From: Actinomycetota bacterium
GTDB lineage: Bacteria > Actinomycetota > Humimicrobiia > Hakubellales > JAMDDV01
Assembly (NCBI GenBank): GCA_023488455.1
Contig: JAMDDV010000015.1
Coordinates: 1-64,000, forward strand
Length of the DNA: 64,000 nt
Reading direction: 5' to 3'
Part shown: one piece after another, positions 42,697 to 51,384 of the stretch
Position numbering within the stretch: position 1 is the stretch's first letter
How the letters are laid out: every line of letters starts with the position of its first letter
Program-made: the position numbers and the translations under genes
Notes under the pieces: generated by a model
Seen by the model: only the letters and a program-made list of their open reading frames with translations
Database searches by the model: none
Told to the model about the DNA's origin: nothing

Positions 42697-43662
42697 ATGA
42701 AAAATGATAAATATATTATTGAAGTCTTCGAGCTGAAGCGTAAATTTAAGGAAATCATCGCCGTTGATGGAATATCCCTGGACATCACTAGTGGTGAAAT
42801 CTTCGGTTTCCTTGGGCCAAACGGAGCTGGGAAAACCACGACAATACAGATGCTCTGCACCCTTCTCCGTCCCACAAGTGGAACAGCCAGGCTGAACGGC
42901 TACGACATCATCAAGGATAAAGACAAAGTGAGAAAATCGATAGGTCTCGTATTCCAGGACCCAAGCGTCGATGTAAAGCTCACTGCCTGGGAGAACCTTG
43001 AGTTTCACCGACTCATTTACGATGTGCCCAGGGTACAGGCAATAGAAAGGATGAAGGAAGTTGTGGAGATGGTTGGGCTGTCAGACAGGATCAAGGACAG
43101 AGTTGAGACCTATTCTGGTGGCATGCGAAGACGGCTTGAGATCGCAAGAGGACTCATCCACCACCCTAAGATCATGTTTCTGGATGAGCCGACAATAGGG
43201 CTGGATCCCCAAACTAGAAACCGAATCTGGAGTTATATCCACGGTCTTAAAAGTTCAGAAGAGATAACGATCTTCATGACAACCCACTACATGGACGAGG
43301 CTGAAAACTGTGACAGGATCGCAATAATAGATGCCGGCAAGATAATAGCACTTGATACTCCGGACAACCTGAAAAAGAAAATTGGCGGCGACATAATATC
43401 AATAAATACGCAGGACAATACTGCCTCCAAAATGATATTAGAACAAAAATTTGGATTCAAGGTCATGGAACAGAACTCCACGCTGATGTTTGAGGTCAAG
43501 GATGGTGATAAATTTCTGCCAAAGCTTTTTAAAGAGACCGCACTTAGCATATCATCCGTTACGGTCAGAAGACCGACTTTAGAAGATGTTTTCCTTGCAT
43601 TGACCGGCAGAACGATCAGGGAAGAAGGGCCAAGCACGAGAATGAGACTTAGGATGCATTAG
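42697..43662 (+). CDS. ABC transporter ATP-binding protein, DrrA-like
   Basis: A 321-residue ABC ATPase. Motifs: Walker A FLGPNGAGKTTT, Q-loop VFQDPSVD, signature YSGGMRRRLEIA, Walker B IMFLDEPTIGLDP and H-loop TTHYMDEAE. The C-terminal extension of about 80 residues is typical of the DrrA type, which exports drugs, lipids or peptides with a DrrB permease. The permease follows at a 3-bp distance. It lies upstream of a putative RiPP operon, so it is a candidate exporter of that peptide. Confidence 0.88.
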   Translation: MKNDKYIIEVFELKRKFKEIIAVDGISLDITSGEIFGFLGPNGAGKTTTIQMLCTLLRPTSGTARLNGYDIIKDKDKVRKSIGLVFQDPSVDVKLTAWENLEFHRLIYDVPRVQAIERMKEVVEMVGLSDRIKDRVETYSGGMRRRLEIARGLIHHPKIMFLDEPTIGLDPQTRNRIWSYIHGLKSSEEITIFMTTHYMDEAENCDRIAIIDAGKIIALDTPDNLKKKIGGDIISINTQDNTASKMILEQKFGFKVMEQNSTLMFEVKDGDKFLPKLFKETALSISSVTVRRPTLEDVFLALTGRTIREEGPSTRMRLRMH

Positions 43663-43665
43663 GAA

Positions 43666-44430
43666 ATGAGAAGAAACCTAAAAGGTATATATGTAATATG
43701 GTTAAGAGATATTAAAAGATTCTTCCGCGATCGCACGCGGATAATAGGAGCCATAGGACAGCCAGCCCTGTATCTCTTCGTGTTAGGCACCGGCATCTCA
43801 ACTGCGCTTCAACCCATGACAGGTTCAGGCGGATATATAGGGTTTCTGTTCCCCGGGATTGTCGGAATGACCATACTTTTCACCTCAACTTTCTCCGCTC
43901 TTTCGATCATCTGGGACCGAGAATTCGGTTTCTTTAAAGAGGTCATGGTAGCACCAATATCAAGAACGGCCATAGCACTTGGAAAAGCACTTGGTGGTAC
44001 CACTCAGTCAATGATCCAGGGAACAATAATGCTCGTATTTACGCCGTTTCTGGATATCAGAATAACATTCGGTTCGCTGCTCTTCTTATGGATGATGATG
44101 TTTCTCACATCCTTTGCCATGACATCATTTGGCATACTTCTGGCATCAAAAATGAAATCCATTCAGGGCTTTCAGATGATCTCAAACTTCCTCTTGATGC
44201 CGATGTTCTTTTTAAGCGGATCGTTCTTTCCTTTAAAAAATCTTCCCACCTGGATGGATTGGCTTGTCAAGGTGAATCCTCTTTCTTACGGAGTGGATGG
44301 TATTCGCTATATACTGCTGGGTGCAAAGGAGTTCCAGGCATTCCCATTGTATTTGGATATCCTGGTCATGATCGGGGCAGCTATAGTCATGCTGACAGGT
44401 GCAATAATCTCCTTTAACATAACCGAATAA
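43666..44430 (+). CDS. ABC-2 type permease, DrrB-like
   Basis: A 254-residue membrane protein with six hydrophobic segments and the ABC-2 family motif FPGIVGMTILFTSTFSAL; MFFLSGSFFPLKNLP lies before the last helices. It is the membrane half of the exporter whose ATPase precedes it. About 70 bp and a promoter separate it from blaI-like gene 44501, so the peptide operon and exporter may be regulated separately or by read-through. Confidence 0.88.
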   Translation: MRRNLKGIYVIWLRDIKRFFRDRTRIIGAIGQPALYLFVLGTGISTALQPMTGSGGYIGFLFPGIVGMTILFTSTFSALSIIWDREFGFFKEVMVAPISRTAIALGKALGGTTQSMIQGTIMLVFTPFLDIRITFGSLLFLWMMMFLTSFAMTSFGILLASKMKSIQGFQMISNFLLMPMFFLSGSFFPLKNLPTWMDWLVKVNPLSYGVDGIRYILLGAKEFQAFPLYLDILVMIGAAIVMLTGAIISFNITE

Positions 44431-44448
44431 TCCAATTCGCGAATAAAG

Positions 44449-44477
44449 TTTTACTTGCGTAATACATGGTGTATAAT
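44449..44477 (+). promoter_or_regulatory. Promoter and probable BlaI-type operator before the 44501 gene
   Basis: TTTTAC at 44449 and TATAAT at 44472-44477 are 17 bp apart. The interrupted palindrome TACATGGTGTA (44463-44473) overlaps the -10 box. BlaI/MecI family operators are also built on TACA...TGTA, so autoregulation by the product of 44501 is likely. Confidence 0.6.
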
Positions 44478-44500
44478 TTTTGCAAAAAAAGGAGCGAAAA

Positions 44501-44881
44501 ATGAGCAAACAAAGAGGGATAGGCGAACTTGAATTTGATGTACTTGACTGCATCTGGGAATCCAAGGTACCCCTTAATCTGCGTAGTGTTTATGAAAAGA
44601 TCATCTCAAATCCAAAACACAGGAATCTAAACTACAGAACAATAGCCACTGTTCTACATCGCCTTACGAACAAGAACATGATAAATAAGAAAAAAGAGCA
44701 GGGCATCTTTCATTACACCGCGATCGTAAACAAGGAGGATGTCCTGAGACAGCGCGTGAGATTGATCAGGGACAACTTCTTCGCTGGCAGCGCATCTGCA
44801 TTTATATCATATCTGCTAAAAGATAAAGGTAACTACGACCTCGATGAAATAAAAGAGTTAATTGAAGAGCTTTTCAAATAG
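44501..44881 (+). CDS. BlaI/MecI-family transcriptional repressor
   Basis: A 126-residue protein with a winged helix: GIGELEFDVLDCIWES, NYRTIATVLHRLTNKNMI and KKEQGIFHYTA. Family members dimerise on TACA...TGTA sites and are inactivated by proteolysis when a partner membrane metallopeptidase (BlaR1/MecR1) senses a signal. That partner gene follows here 9 bp later. ATG 44501 has AAAGGAG upstream. It is the first gene of the putative RiPP operon. Confidence 0.85.
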   Translation: MSKQRGIGELEFDVLDCIWESKVPLNLRSVYEKIISNPKHRNLNYRTIATVLHRLTNKNMINKKKEQGIFHYTAIVNKEDVLRQRVRLIRDNFFAGSASAFISYLLKDKGNYDLDEIKELIEELFK

Positions 44882-44890
44882 GTCGGCAAA

Positions 44891-45949
44891 TTGAATCTAA
44901 TAGAGACTTTTATTTTTAATCATATAATTCCCACTTTTTCACAGAGTATTTTTACACTAGCCATTGTTTTATTGATTTTGGTCATGTTCCCAAAAATTCA
45001 TCCACGTTATAAAATTGCCTTTTATTTTCTCGTCATTCTCAAGCCCTTTTCAAGATTCTTTTTAGGATCCCCTTACATAGTAAAAAATGTTGGCACTTTC
45101 CCAAATAATCAACCAGAAGGTTTGTTTATTTATATCCCAGACCCGACTAGAATTTTACCCTTTAAGGACCTCGTATATCAGGTAAAATTCTTTGATATCT
45201 CTTATTTTAAAAACGAGACATTCCTTGTTCTTCTATTAATATCTATTGGCATATTCACATTTCTAATTTATAGGTGGACGGCAACATATTTCTTCTACAG
45301 ACAACTTTCAAAGGAAGAGGAAATTGATCCCAACAAAGGGAAAAAATTATATGAGTTCATTGAATATGTATGCAGAGTGCTTAAAATTAAAAGGGTTAGA
45401 CTTCTCGAATCAAAAAAAATATCAAGTCCATTTACCGTAGGAATTATCAATCCGGCAATAATTTTACCTCGCACAGTAATTGCTAACCTAACAGAGGGAG
45501 AAATTCAACAAGTTGTGCTTCATGAAATCATGCATGTAAAAAGGAGGGACTCAATCAAAAAATGGTTCTTGACTATAATTGGCGATCTTCTTTTCTTTGC
45601 TCCTCCTATTTATATAGCACGCAAAAAAATAAACGATTACATAGAACAGGATTGCGACTTTAAAACTATCTCTTTCAACAAAAACCCAAAAGATCTGGCA
45701 AACGGCATACTAAAAATAGCAAGTCTCATCAAAGAAAATAAATTACTACAGGAAAAACCGATAATAATATCAAACATGTTTCTTTATAAAACTCTAAGTT
45801 TAAAAAACAGGATAACGTCGTTTTCAAATAAAAAACCTCTTACAACAAGAGCATGGAGGACAGCATCCTTTTATATTCTTTATGTAGTGTTTTTTATTTG
45901 TCAAATATCCATACTTATTTCGATCAATGGAAAATTAATAATATTTTGA
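44891..45949 (+). CDS. M56-family membrane metallopeptidase (BlaR1-like, without sensor domain)
   Basis: A 352-residue polytopic protein with four or five transmembrane segments and the zinc motif VVLHEIMHVKRRDS (HExxH) on the cytoplasmic side, plus FTVGIINPAIILP and DCDFKTI region as in BlaR1. The penicillin-binding sensor domain of BlaR1 is absent. It should cleave the BlaI-type repressor encoded just upstream; because the next gene is a small peptide it could also mature that peptide. The start is TTG 44891. Confidence 0.8.
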   Translation: MNLIETFIFNHIIPTFSQSIFTLAIVLLILVMFPKIHPRYKIAFYFLVILKPFSRFFLGSPYIVKNVGTFPNNQPEGLFIYIPDPTRILPFKDLVYQVKFFDISYFKNETFLVLLLISIGIFTFLIYRWTATYFFYRQLSKEEEIDPNKGKKLYEFIEYVCRVLKIKRVRLLESKKISSPFTVGIINPAIILPRTVIANLTEGEIQQVVLHEIMHVKRRDSIKKWFLTIIGDLLFFAPPIYIARKKINDYIEQDCDFKTISFNKNPKDLANGILKIASLIKENKLLQEKPIIISNMFLYKTLSLKNRITSFSNKKPLTTRAWRTASFYILYVVFFICQISILISINGKLIIF

Positions 45950-45962
45950 GAGGGGGTTGAAA

Positions 45963-46070
45963 ATGAAATCACTAAACAACAATGAAAAGCTCTGGGCATA
46001 CAAAGGCAGGATTGAGAAGCCCAAGGTTGAGCCTCTTTGTTGCTGGTGGCTATGCTGGTTGTGGTGCTAA
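45963..46070 (+). CDS. Putative RiPP precursor peptide, 35 residues, Cys/Trp-rich C-terminus
   Basis: This small frame starts at ATG 45963 with AGGGGG upstream and lies 13 bp after the peptidase stop. The first 24 residues are polar and charged (leader-like, ending KVEP), and the last ten read CCWWLCWLWC: four cysteines and four tryptophans. A stop TAA follows. Immediately downstream is a radical SAM/SPASM enzyme, the usual maker of thioether or carbon-carbon crosslinks on such peptides. I know no described precursor family with this core. It is too short for default gene callers. Confidence 0.75.
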   Translation: MKSLNNNEKLWAYKGRIEKPKVEPLCCWWLCWLWC

Positions 46071-46089
46071 TTTACTTGAGATGAGAGGT

Positions 46090-46119
46090 GAGAGTGTTTC
46101 CTTTTCATGAAACACTCTC
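46090..46119 (+). promoter_or_regulatory. Perfect hairpin between precursor and maturase, likely RBS-bridging
   Basis: GAGAGTGTTTC at 46090-46100 pairs with GAAACACTCTC at 46109-46119, with an 8-base loop and no following T run, so it is not a normal terminator. The ribosome-binding sequence GAGGTGA (46085-46091) lies just before it and the maturase ATG 9 bp after it. Folding would bring them together. It may also lower the maturase level relative to the peptide. Confidence 0.65.
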
Positions 46120-46128
46120 AATCTATCT

Positions 46129-47481
46129 ATGGGATACTTAACTAGGTATATAACAAAATATAATAATTGTGATAAATACGTTTTGCTCAACGCTTTGAGC
46201 GGTGCTGTCGATATGGTTGGGCAAGATCTTTACGAAAAAATAATTCCTAGCAAAGAAATTGATGCAGGGATGTTTAATTCTGATATTGCTCAAGCACTCA
46301 AGGAGAGGATGTATTTATTTGATTCTCCGCTTGAGGAAGAAAATTTCTTACAACATTTAAAAGATATCTACCTTACATCCGGAGACAAAAAATCCACCAT
46401 AATGATCTGTCCAACTTACAGTTGCAACCTCAACTGCAGTTACTGTTTTGAGGGAGATTTAACAAAGAGAAGCACAACGCTTACAGATGATCAAACAAGA
46501 ATTGCCCTAAACGCATGTGGGAAACTAATCGAAGATGAGAATCTGGTACCTAGATTCGGGATTTTTGGCGGTGAACCGCTTCTCGCTAAAAACTATAACC
46601 AGGTAAAGATCATTATCGACTGGATGAATTCAAATAACTTTGATACGGGTATTCCGACAAATGCAACAAACCTCGATTATTTTTTGGAATATTTTAAGAA
46701 AAATCTGAAAAAAGGTGTCCTGCAGATAACCCTTGACGGAGATGAAAAAGAACATAATTCAAGAAGAGGGTATCGGGTAAAAGATGGGTTTAACCCTTTC
46801 ATAAAAACCACATCGAACATCGATTTAGCCCTTAAAGTCGGGTTAAACGTATTTCTGAGGATTAACCTCGATAGGAAAAACATAGGAAATCTCGACTTCT
46901 TAATTAATTTCATCACTGAAAAGAGATGGCTAGAATACGAAAATTTTAGAGTTGGTATTACAAATATAGTTGATCACAAAAGCGAGAATAATGATATCTA
47001 CTATAATGAATACGATCTCTACCAAGATGCACACAAAATCCTAGACAGATACCCGAAGATAGTTGATTCAATTGGCTTCAAGATGCTTCGTGTACTGTCT
47101 CACATAGAAACAATTATGACAGGGGAAGAAGTACCAACCTCCCCAAAACTTTATTATTGTGAGACGTGCAGCTCTCACTATGTCTTTGGGTCTGATGGAT
47201 TAATTTACCCATGCACCGAGGTTATGGGCAACGAGAAAGAGGCAATAGGCAGGTTCTTACCTGAACTTGTAATCGATGATGAAGCAAAGGATGTATGGCA
47301 GCAAAGAAATGTATTTAACATCAAGGAGTGCTCGCAGTGCGAGATATTTTCGTTTTGCGGCGGCGGATGCGCAGTAAGCGCAAAATATATAAACGGGGAC
47401 ATTGGCAAATCGTATTGCGGAAATGCAAAAGAGATATTAAAACGCTTTATCCAACATTTTTTAACTAATTTAAAGGCGTAA
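46129..47481 (+). CDS. Radical SAM/SPASM peptide maturase
   Basis: A 450-residue enzyme. The radical SAM cluster is CxxxCxxC in CNLNCSYCFEGD (around residue 103). FGIFGGEPLL is the second SAM motif. The SPASM domain carries cysteines in YYCETCSSHYVFG, IYPCTEV, CSQCEIFSFCGGGC and SYCGN, enough for two auxiliary 4Fe-4S clusters. This matches enzymes that crosslink ribosomal peptides (sactipeptides, ranthipeptides, cyclophanes). The N-terminal 85 residues have the LLNALSGAVDMV pattern that occurs in Cys-rich-peptide maturases. Its substrate is probably the peptide at 45963. Confidence 0.88.
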   Translation: MGYLTRYITKYNNCDKYVLLNALSGAVDMVGQDLYEKIIPSKEIDAGMFNSDIAQALKERMYLFDSPLEEENFLQHLKDIYLTSGDKKSTIMICPTYSCNLNCSYCFEGDLTKRSTTLTDDQTRIALNACGKLIEDENLVPRFGIFGGEPLLAKNYNQVKIIIDWMNSNNFDTGIPTNATNLDYFLEYFKKNLKKGVLQITLDGDEKEHNSRRGYRVKDGFNPFIKTTSNIDLALKVGLNVFLRINLDRKNIGNLDFLINFITEKRWLEYENFRVGITNIVDHKSENNDIYYNEYDLYQDAHKILDRYPKIVDSIGFKMLRVLSHIETIMTGEEVPTSPKLYYCETCSSHYVFGSDGLIYPCTEVMGNEKEAIGRFLPELVIDDEAKDVWQQRNVFNIKECSQCEIFSFCGGGCAVSAKYINGDIGKSYCGNAKEILKRFIQHFLTNLKA

Positions 47482-48984
47482 ATGCAAAATATTAAACTAA
47501 GTGAAAAACAAAAATTTGATTTAAACCATAAGATAGAGCTTATTGACAAATTAAAAAAATTTCAGATCAAAGACAACTACGATTTAAACCTGTTCTTTGA
47601 AGAAGTGGCAAGCACAACTTCCAAAATCTTTGATGAATCTGTGGTTGTCCTTCACCTCTTTGATCCAGGAACCTTTAAAATATATTTTCATGCCACATCG
47701 CGAAAAAGCGTTAGCCTGCTACAAGCAATTCAAAAAATTAAAAAATTACCAAAAATTCTCATTAAACTCATAGAAGAAACTGATTACCCAATTAAGATTT
47801 TTGACAGCAAAAAACAATTTAAAACTTTAAGCAAATTTTTTACTTACTGCGCTAAATCTAACATAATGGTCGTTCCAATAAAATTAAAGTCCCTCTCGCT
47901 TGGGGTAATACTGGTTTCTGATATTAGAGAGCAGCGTTGGGATTTTTTGGCAAATTCACTATGTTCGAACGTCATAAACATCATTAAAAGCTCCAGGTTG
48001 TTTGAAAAAATTGAATCTAAACTCAACTTTCTTAAGAGTTTCGAAAACAAAGTTGCCTCGGACATAATTAACAGTGCCCCGATTGGCATCCTGATCTTAA
48101 ACAAAGAGTTAAATGTCATAAGAGCAAACCCGGAAATCTGCAAGATCACAAAGCTAAATGAGAAAGTTTTGATTGGATCAACTCTAAGTAAAATATTTCT
48201 TGGAAATTCTTTCTCGCAAATAAAATTTCTAAAAAGAATTATTGAGGATAAGCCTTTTGTTATAGATGAATTCCCACACAAAACAACCGAGGCAGATGAA
48301 AATTTAATTCTTTCTATGAAAATGTCGTCAATTAAGAATGCTAATGGCGAACTGGAGAACATAATCATGCTCGTTGAAGACGTGACCGAAAAACATAACC
48401 TTCTGACTCAATTAAATGAAAACATGGTCTCAACAATAAAAACACTTGGCTATCTTCTCGAAGCAAAGGATAAATATACAGGTGACCATTCAAAGAATAT
48501 CGTTAGCAGCTCTCTCGCGATGGCGCAAGTGATAGGGCTATCGGGCAAAGAGGTCAGAGACATTGAACTGGCCGCCAGCATACATGATATAGGAAAGATT
48601 GGGATCAGAGGAACAATTTTAAATAAACCTGGAAAGCTAACTGAAGAAGAATTTGAGGAGGTCAGACAACATTCAATAATCGGTGCAAATGCTCTATCCG
48701 GAAACAAGGAGCTTCAAAATGTCGCAAAAATCATAAGACATCACCATGAGCATTATGACGGCACCGGATATCCCGATGGCCTGAATGGAGAGGAAATTCC
48801 AGTTGGTTCAAGAATAATCTTCATCGCTGATGCCTTTGATGCCATCATAAGCGATAGACCTTATAGAAAAGCTAAATCAACTCGGGAGGCCAGAGATATA
48901 TTAATCAGTGGTAGAGAAAGAGAATTCGACCCCGCACTGGTCGATATTTTTCTAAAGATCACCCATTCGGAAAAATATCAGTAA
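47482..48984 (+). CDS. GAF-PAS-HD-GYP phosphodiesterase
   Basis: A 500-residue protein whose start directly follows the maturase stop, so it is part of the operon. Residues about 30-180 look like a GAF domain, 195-305 a PAS domain, and the C-terminal 170 an HD-GYP domain with HDIGKIGI and HHHEHYDGTGYPDGLNGEEIP. It should hydrolyse cyclic di-GMP. A signalling enzyme co-operonic with a RiPP maturase is unusual and may link peptide production or sensing to cyclic di-GMP. There is no GGDEF domain. Confidence 0.85.
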   Translation: MQNIKLSEKQKFDLNHKIELIDKLKKFQIKDNYDLNLFFEEVASTTSKIFDESVVVLHLFDPGTFKIYFHATSRKSVSLLQAIQKIKKLPKILIKLIEETDYPIKIFDSKKQFKTLSKFFTYCAKSNIMVVPIKLKSLSLGVILVSDIREQRWDFLANSLCSNVINIIKSSRLFEKIESKLNFLKSFENKVASDIINSAPIGILILNKELNVIRANPEICKITKLNEKVLIGSTLSKIFLGNSFSQIKFLKRIIEDKPFVIDEFPHKTTEADENLILSMKMSSIKNANGELENIIMLVEDVTEKHNLLTQLNENMVSTIKTLGYLLEAKDKYTGDHSKNIVSSSLAMAQVIGLSGKEVRDIELAASIHDIGKIGIRGTILNKPGKLTEEEFEEVRQHSIIGANALSGNKELQNVAKIIRHHHEHYDGTGYPDGLNGEEIPVGSRIIFIADAFDAIISDRPYRKAKSTREARDILISGREREFDPALVDIFLKITHSEKYQ

Positions 48985-50294
48985 TCGCCATCGGTTCCAG
49001 CGCGCCACAACATCCTGTAAACAATATTTACCCGCCAATAACCAAAGAGCCTGAATGGCTGTCGCCAGTGATATCGAATTGACCTCAAGATTCGTAAAAC
49101 TATAGCCCCCTTTGAATAAACATGACTTGAAAGCCAATCATATCGTTTTCGTAATTCTTCAACCGTCATCTTATAAGGTTTAAAAACCACGTGTGTCGTA
49201 TCATATTTTTCCCAGAGATTATGCAAAATCCTTCCTTCTTTTTCTAAAAACTCCCTCAACTTTGTACCAGGAAACGGAGTTAGCAATGTCAATTGGGGAA
49301 TCTCTATGTGCGTCCTCTTTATGAAATTTAAAGTTCGCTGGAAAATGTTTTCATCCTCCTCATCAAAACCAAGAACGAAGCATCCAATAATTGCGATTCT
49401 GTATTTATGTAACATCTTGATCTGTTGCTCATATTCTCTGATCTTATTAACGCCCTTGCCGACATTTTTTATCACATCCTCTGACAGCGACTCAAAGCCA
49501 ATCAGTATCCCCTGACATCCGCTCTTTTTAGCAAGTCTGACCAGCTCTTCGTCGTTGGCCATATTGATTGAACCCTGGCTGAGCCACCTGATCTTAAGGG
49601 GTATCAATGCTTTAAAAAGTCTCTTTGCGTATGCGACATTCCCAACAATATTGTTATCCGTGAAAAAGACAAACATTTTCTTCAATCTTTTAAGTTCCTC
49701 GACAACTTCCTCCACAGGCCTGTACCTCATGCCCCTACCAAAAAATTTCGTGGTAGAGCAAAAGCTGCAATCAAATGGACATCCACGTGAGGTCTCCACT
49801 TTGGGAATGTTAAGATACAATTTATTCTTCAAAAGTTCCCTTTTGGGAATTGGCAGACCAGCCAGGTCAGGCTTCGTTTCGCTCTTGTAAACCCTTTGCA
49901 ACTCCCCCTGTTCAAAATCAGCCAGCAATTTGGGCCAGACTCCCTCTGCCTCTCCCATCAAAATAGCGTCGGCATGCGGAAGTGCATCATCTGGCATCAA
50001 GGTTGGGTGAACTCCACCTAACACCACTGGTATGCCTATTTTTCTATATTCGTCCGCAATTTCATATGCTCTTGTAGCTGTTCCTGTCATTGCAGTAATG
50101 CCGACTATATCGTACTGTCCATCAAATTTAATCTCCTCAACGTTCTCATCAAGCAAGTCCACTTCATAATTATCAGGAGTGAGCGAGGCAACAATTGGCA
50201 GGGTTAGTGTGCTCATATAAACCTTATTGCCTACTTTAATATTTGATTTATGAGCCGGTTGTATCAACATAAGTTTATATTTTTTATTGCTCAC
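48978..50294 (-). CDS. Cobalamin-binding radical SAM protein (BchE-like)
   Basis: A 438-residue protein. The N-terminal half (about 10-140) is a B12-binding fold with VDLLDENV, DIVGITAMTG and VVLGGVHPTLMP; the C-terminal half is a radical SAM domain with CPFDCSFC. Such enzymes methylate or rearrange unreactive carbons, for example in lipids, antibiotics or bacteriochlorophyll. GTG 50294 is chosen because AGGAG lies 8-9 bp upstream. It converges with the HD-GYP gene by a 7-bp overlap; substrate unknown. Confidence 0.82.
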   Translation of the reverse strand: MSNKKYKLMLIQPAHKSNIKVGNKVYMSTLTLPIVASLTPDNYEVDLLDENVEEIKFDGQYDIVGITAMTGTATRAYEIADEYRKIGIPVVLGGVHPTLMPDDALPHADAILMGEAEGVWPKLLADFEQGELQRVYKSETKPDLAGLPIPKRELLKNKLYLNIPKVETSRGCPFDCSFCSTTKFFGRGMRYRPVEEVVEELKRLKKMFVFFTDNNIVGNVAYAKRLFKALIPLKIRWLSQGSINMANDEELVRLAKKSGCQGILIGFESLSEDVIKNVGKGVNKIREYEQQIKMLHKYRIAIIGCFVLGFDEEDENIFQRTLNFIKRTHIEIPQLTLLTPFPGTKLREFLEKEGRILHNLWEKYDTTHVVFKPYKMTVEELRKRYDWLSSHVYSKGAIVLRILRSIRYHWRQPFRLFGYWRVNIVYRMLWRAGTDGDY

Positions 50295-50325
50295 TCTATG
50301 TTCTCCTCTTAAGCTCACTGAGTTT

Positions 50326-50718
50326 TCAGCTCAGTTTTGCCTTAAGTTGTTTTTTATGAATAGTGTGTGATATCTCTATTCCTAAGAAAACAAGCGCCGC
50401 CACTATGGTAGCACCGACAATTACATTTTTTCTGCTGAGACGATACAAAGCTGTCTTCTTCTTTTCAGAACAATTTTCATAAATTAGCTCCATTACCTTC
50501 CCAGTTACGTTTTCTGCAAATTCCAAGGGCGCTCTTATGATATCTTTATCAATCGACCTCAATGCGGAAACCGTACTTTTCAGGTTCTCATAACGCCTCT
50601 GGCATTCTACACACCTTGAAATATGACGTTTGATATCCTCTCTTGATGTACTGGATAACTCTTCTTCCATGTAATAAGGGAGTTTTTCGTCAATCGCTAA
50701 ACAATAGCTATCCTTCAT
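50326..50718 (-). CDS. Zinc-finger anti-sigma factor
   Basis: A 130-residue protein: N-terminal zf-HC2 motif with HISRCVECQRRY (His-x3-Cys-x2-Cys), then one transmembrane helix (VIVGATIVAALVFLGIEI) and a short basic tail. It overlaps the sigma gene by 11 bp, the usual arrangement of an ECF sigma factor with its membrane anti-sigma partner. Redox or envelope signals are typical triggers for this class. Confidence 0.85.
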   Translation of the reverse strand: MKDSYCLAIDEKLPYYMEEELSSTSREDIKRHISRCVECQRRYENLKSTVSALRSIDKDIIRAPLEFAENVTGKVMELIYENCSEKKKTALYRLSRKNVIVGATIVAALVFLGIEISHTIHKKQLKAKLS

Positions 50719-51337
50719 CTTCTATTCTCTTTGCCTCTTTTGGTGAAACATTCCTCTCTTTATACAAACTATCCCTCAGTATTCTCCTCGCCCTGAAAAT
50801 ATTGCTTTTAACAGTGCCGAGCGGCAGACCAATAAAATCGGATATGTCCTTGTATGAATAACCACAAATGTCCCGCAGGGCAAGAGGTATCCTGTACTTA
50901 TCCTCTAAAACCACAATTTCGGAGATTATCCTATCCTTATTCTCGACCCTCAACACCTCTTCCTCGGGCGAAGAGATATTTGCATAGGAATTCATATTTA
51001 TGACATTCTCGTTCTCGCTGTTGATCTCAACATTTCGCGTCTGATATCGTTTTCGGCTGCGAATTGCGTCAATGCACGTGTTGACCGTCATACGGTACAA
51101 CCATGTGCTAAAGCTGGACCGCCCACCAAACTTGCCAAGAGAACCATAAAGCTTAATAAAGACTTCCTGGCTCGCATCATGTGCATCTACGGGATTACCC
51201 ATCATGAAATAAGCGGATGTGTATACTTCATCCTTATATCTCTGTACTAGTGCTTCAAAAGCTTCCAACTCTCCATGTAAGGATCTGGTAATCAGCTTTT
51301 CATCAGATAATCTGCGCAGGTTCAACCTAACTTTCAT
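50708..51337 (-). CDS. ECF RNA polymerase sigma factor, SigE/RpoE-like
   Basis: A 209-residue sigma-70 family regulator with region 2 (FEALVQRYKDEVYTSAYFMMGN, DASQEVFIKLYGSLGKF, STWLYRMTVNTCIDAIR) and region 4 (LPLGTVKSNIFRARRILRDSL). The neighbouring genes are its anti-sigma factor and, upstream on the same strand, an HtrA protease 47 bp away, so the unit fits an envelope-stress response as in SigE systems. Confidence 0.88.
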   Translation of the reverse strand: MKVRLNLRRLSDEKLITRSLHGELEAFEALVQRYKDEVYTSAYFMMGNPVDAHDASQEVFIKLYGSLGKFGGRSSFSTWLYRMTVNTCIDAIRSRKRYQTRNVEINSENENVINMNSYANISSPEEEVLRVENKDRIISEIVVLEDKYRIPLALRDICGYSYKDISDFIGLPLGTVKSNIFRARRILRDSLYKERNVSPKEAKRIEDEG

Positions 51338-51384
51338 ATCGAATATTTCAGACGAAGGGTTATATTAATGAGTTTCAACTTTGA

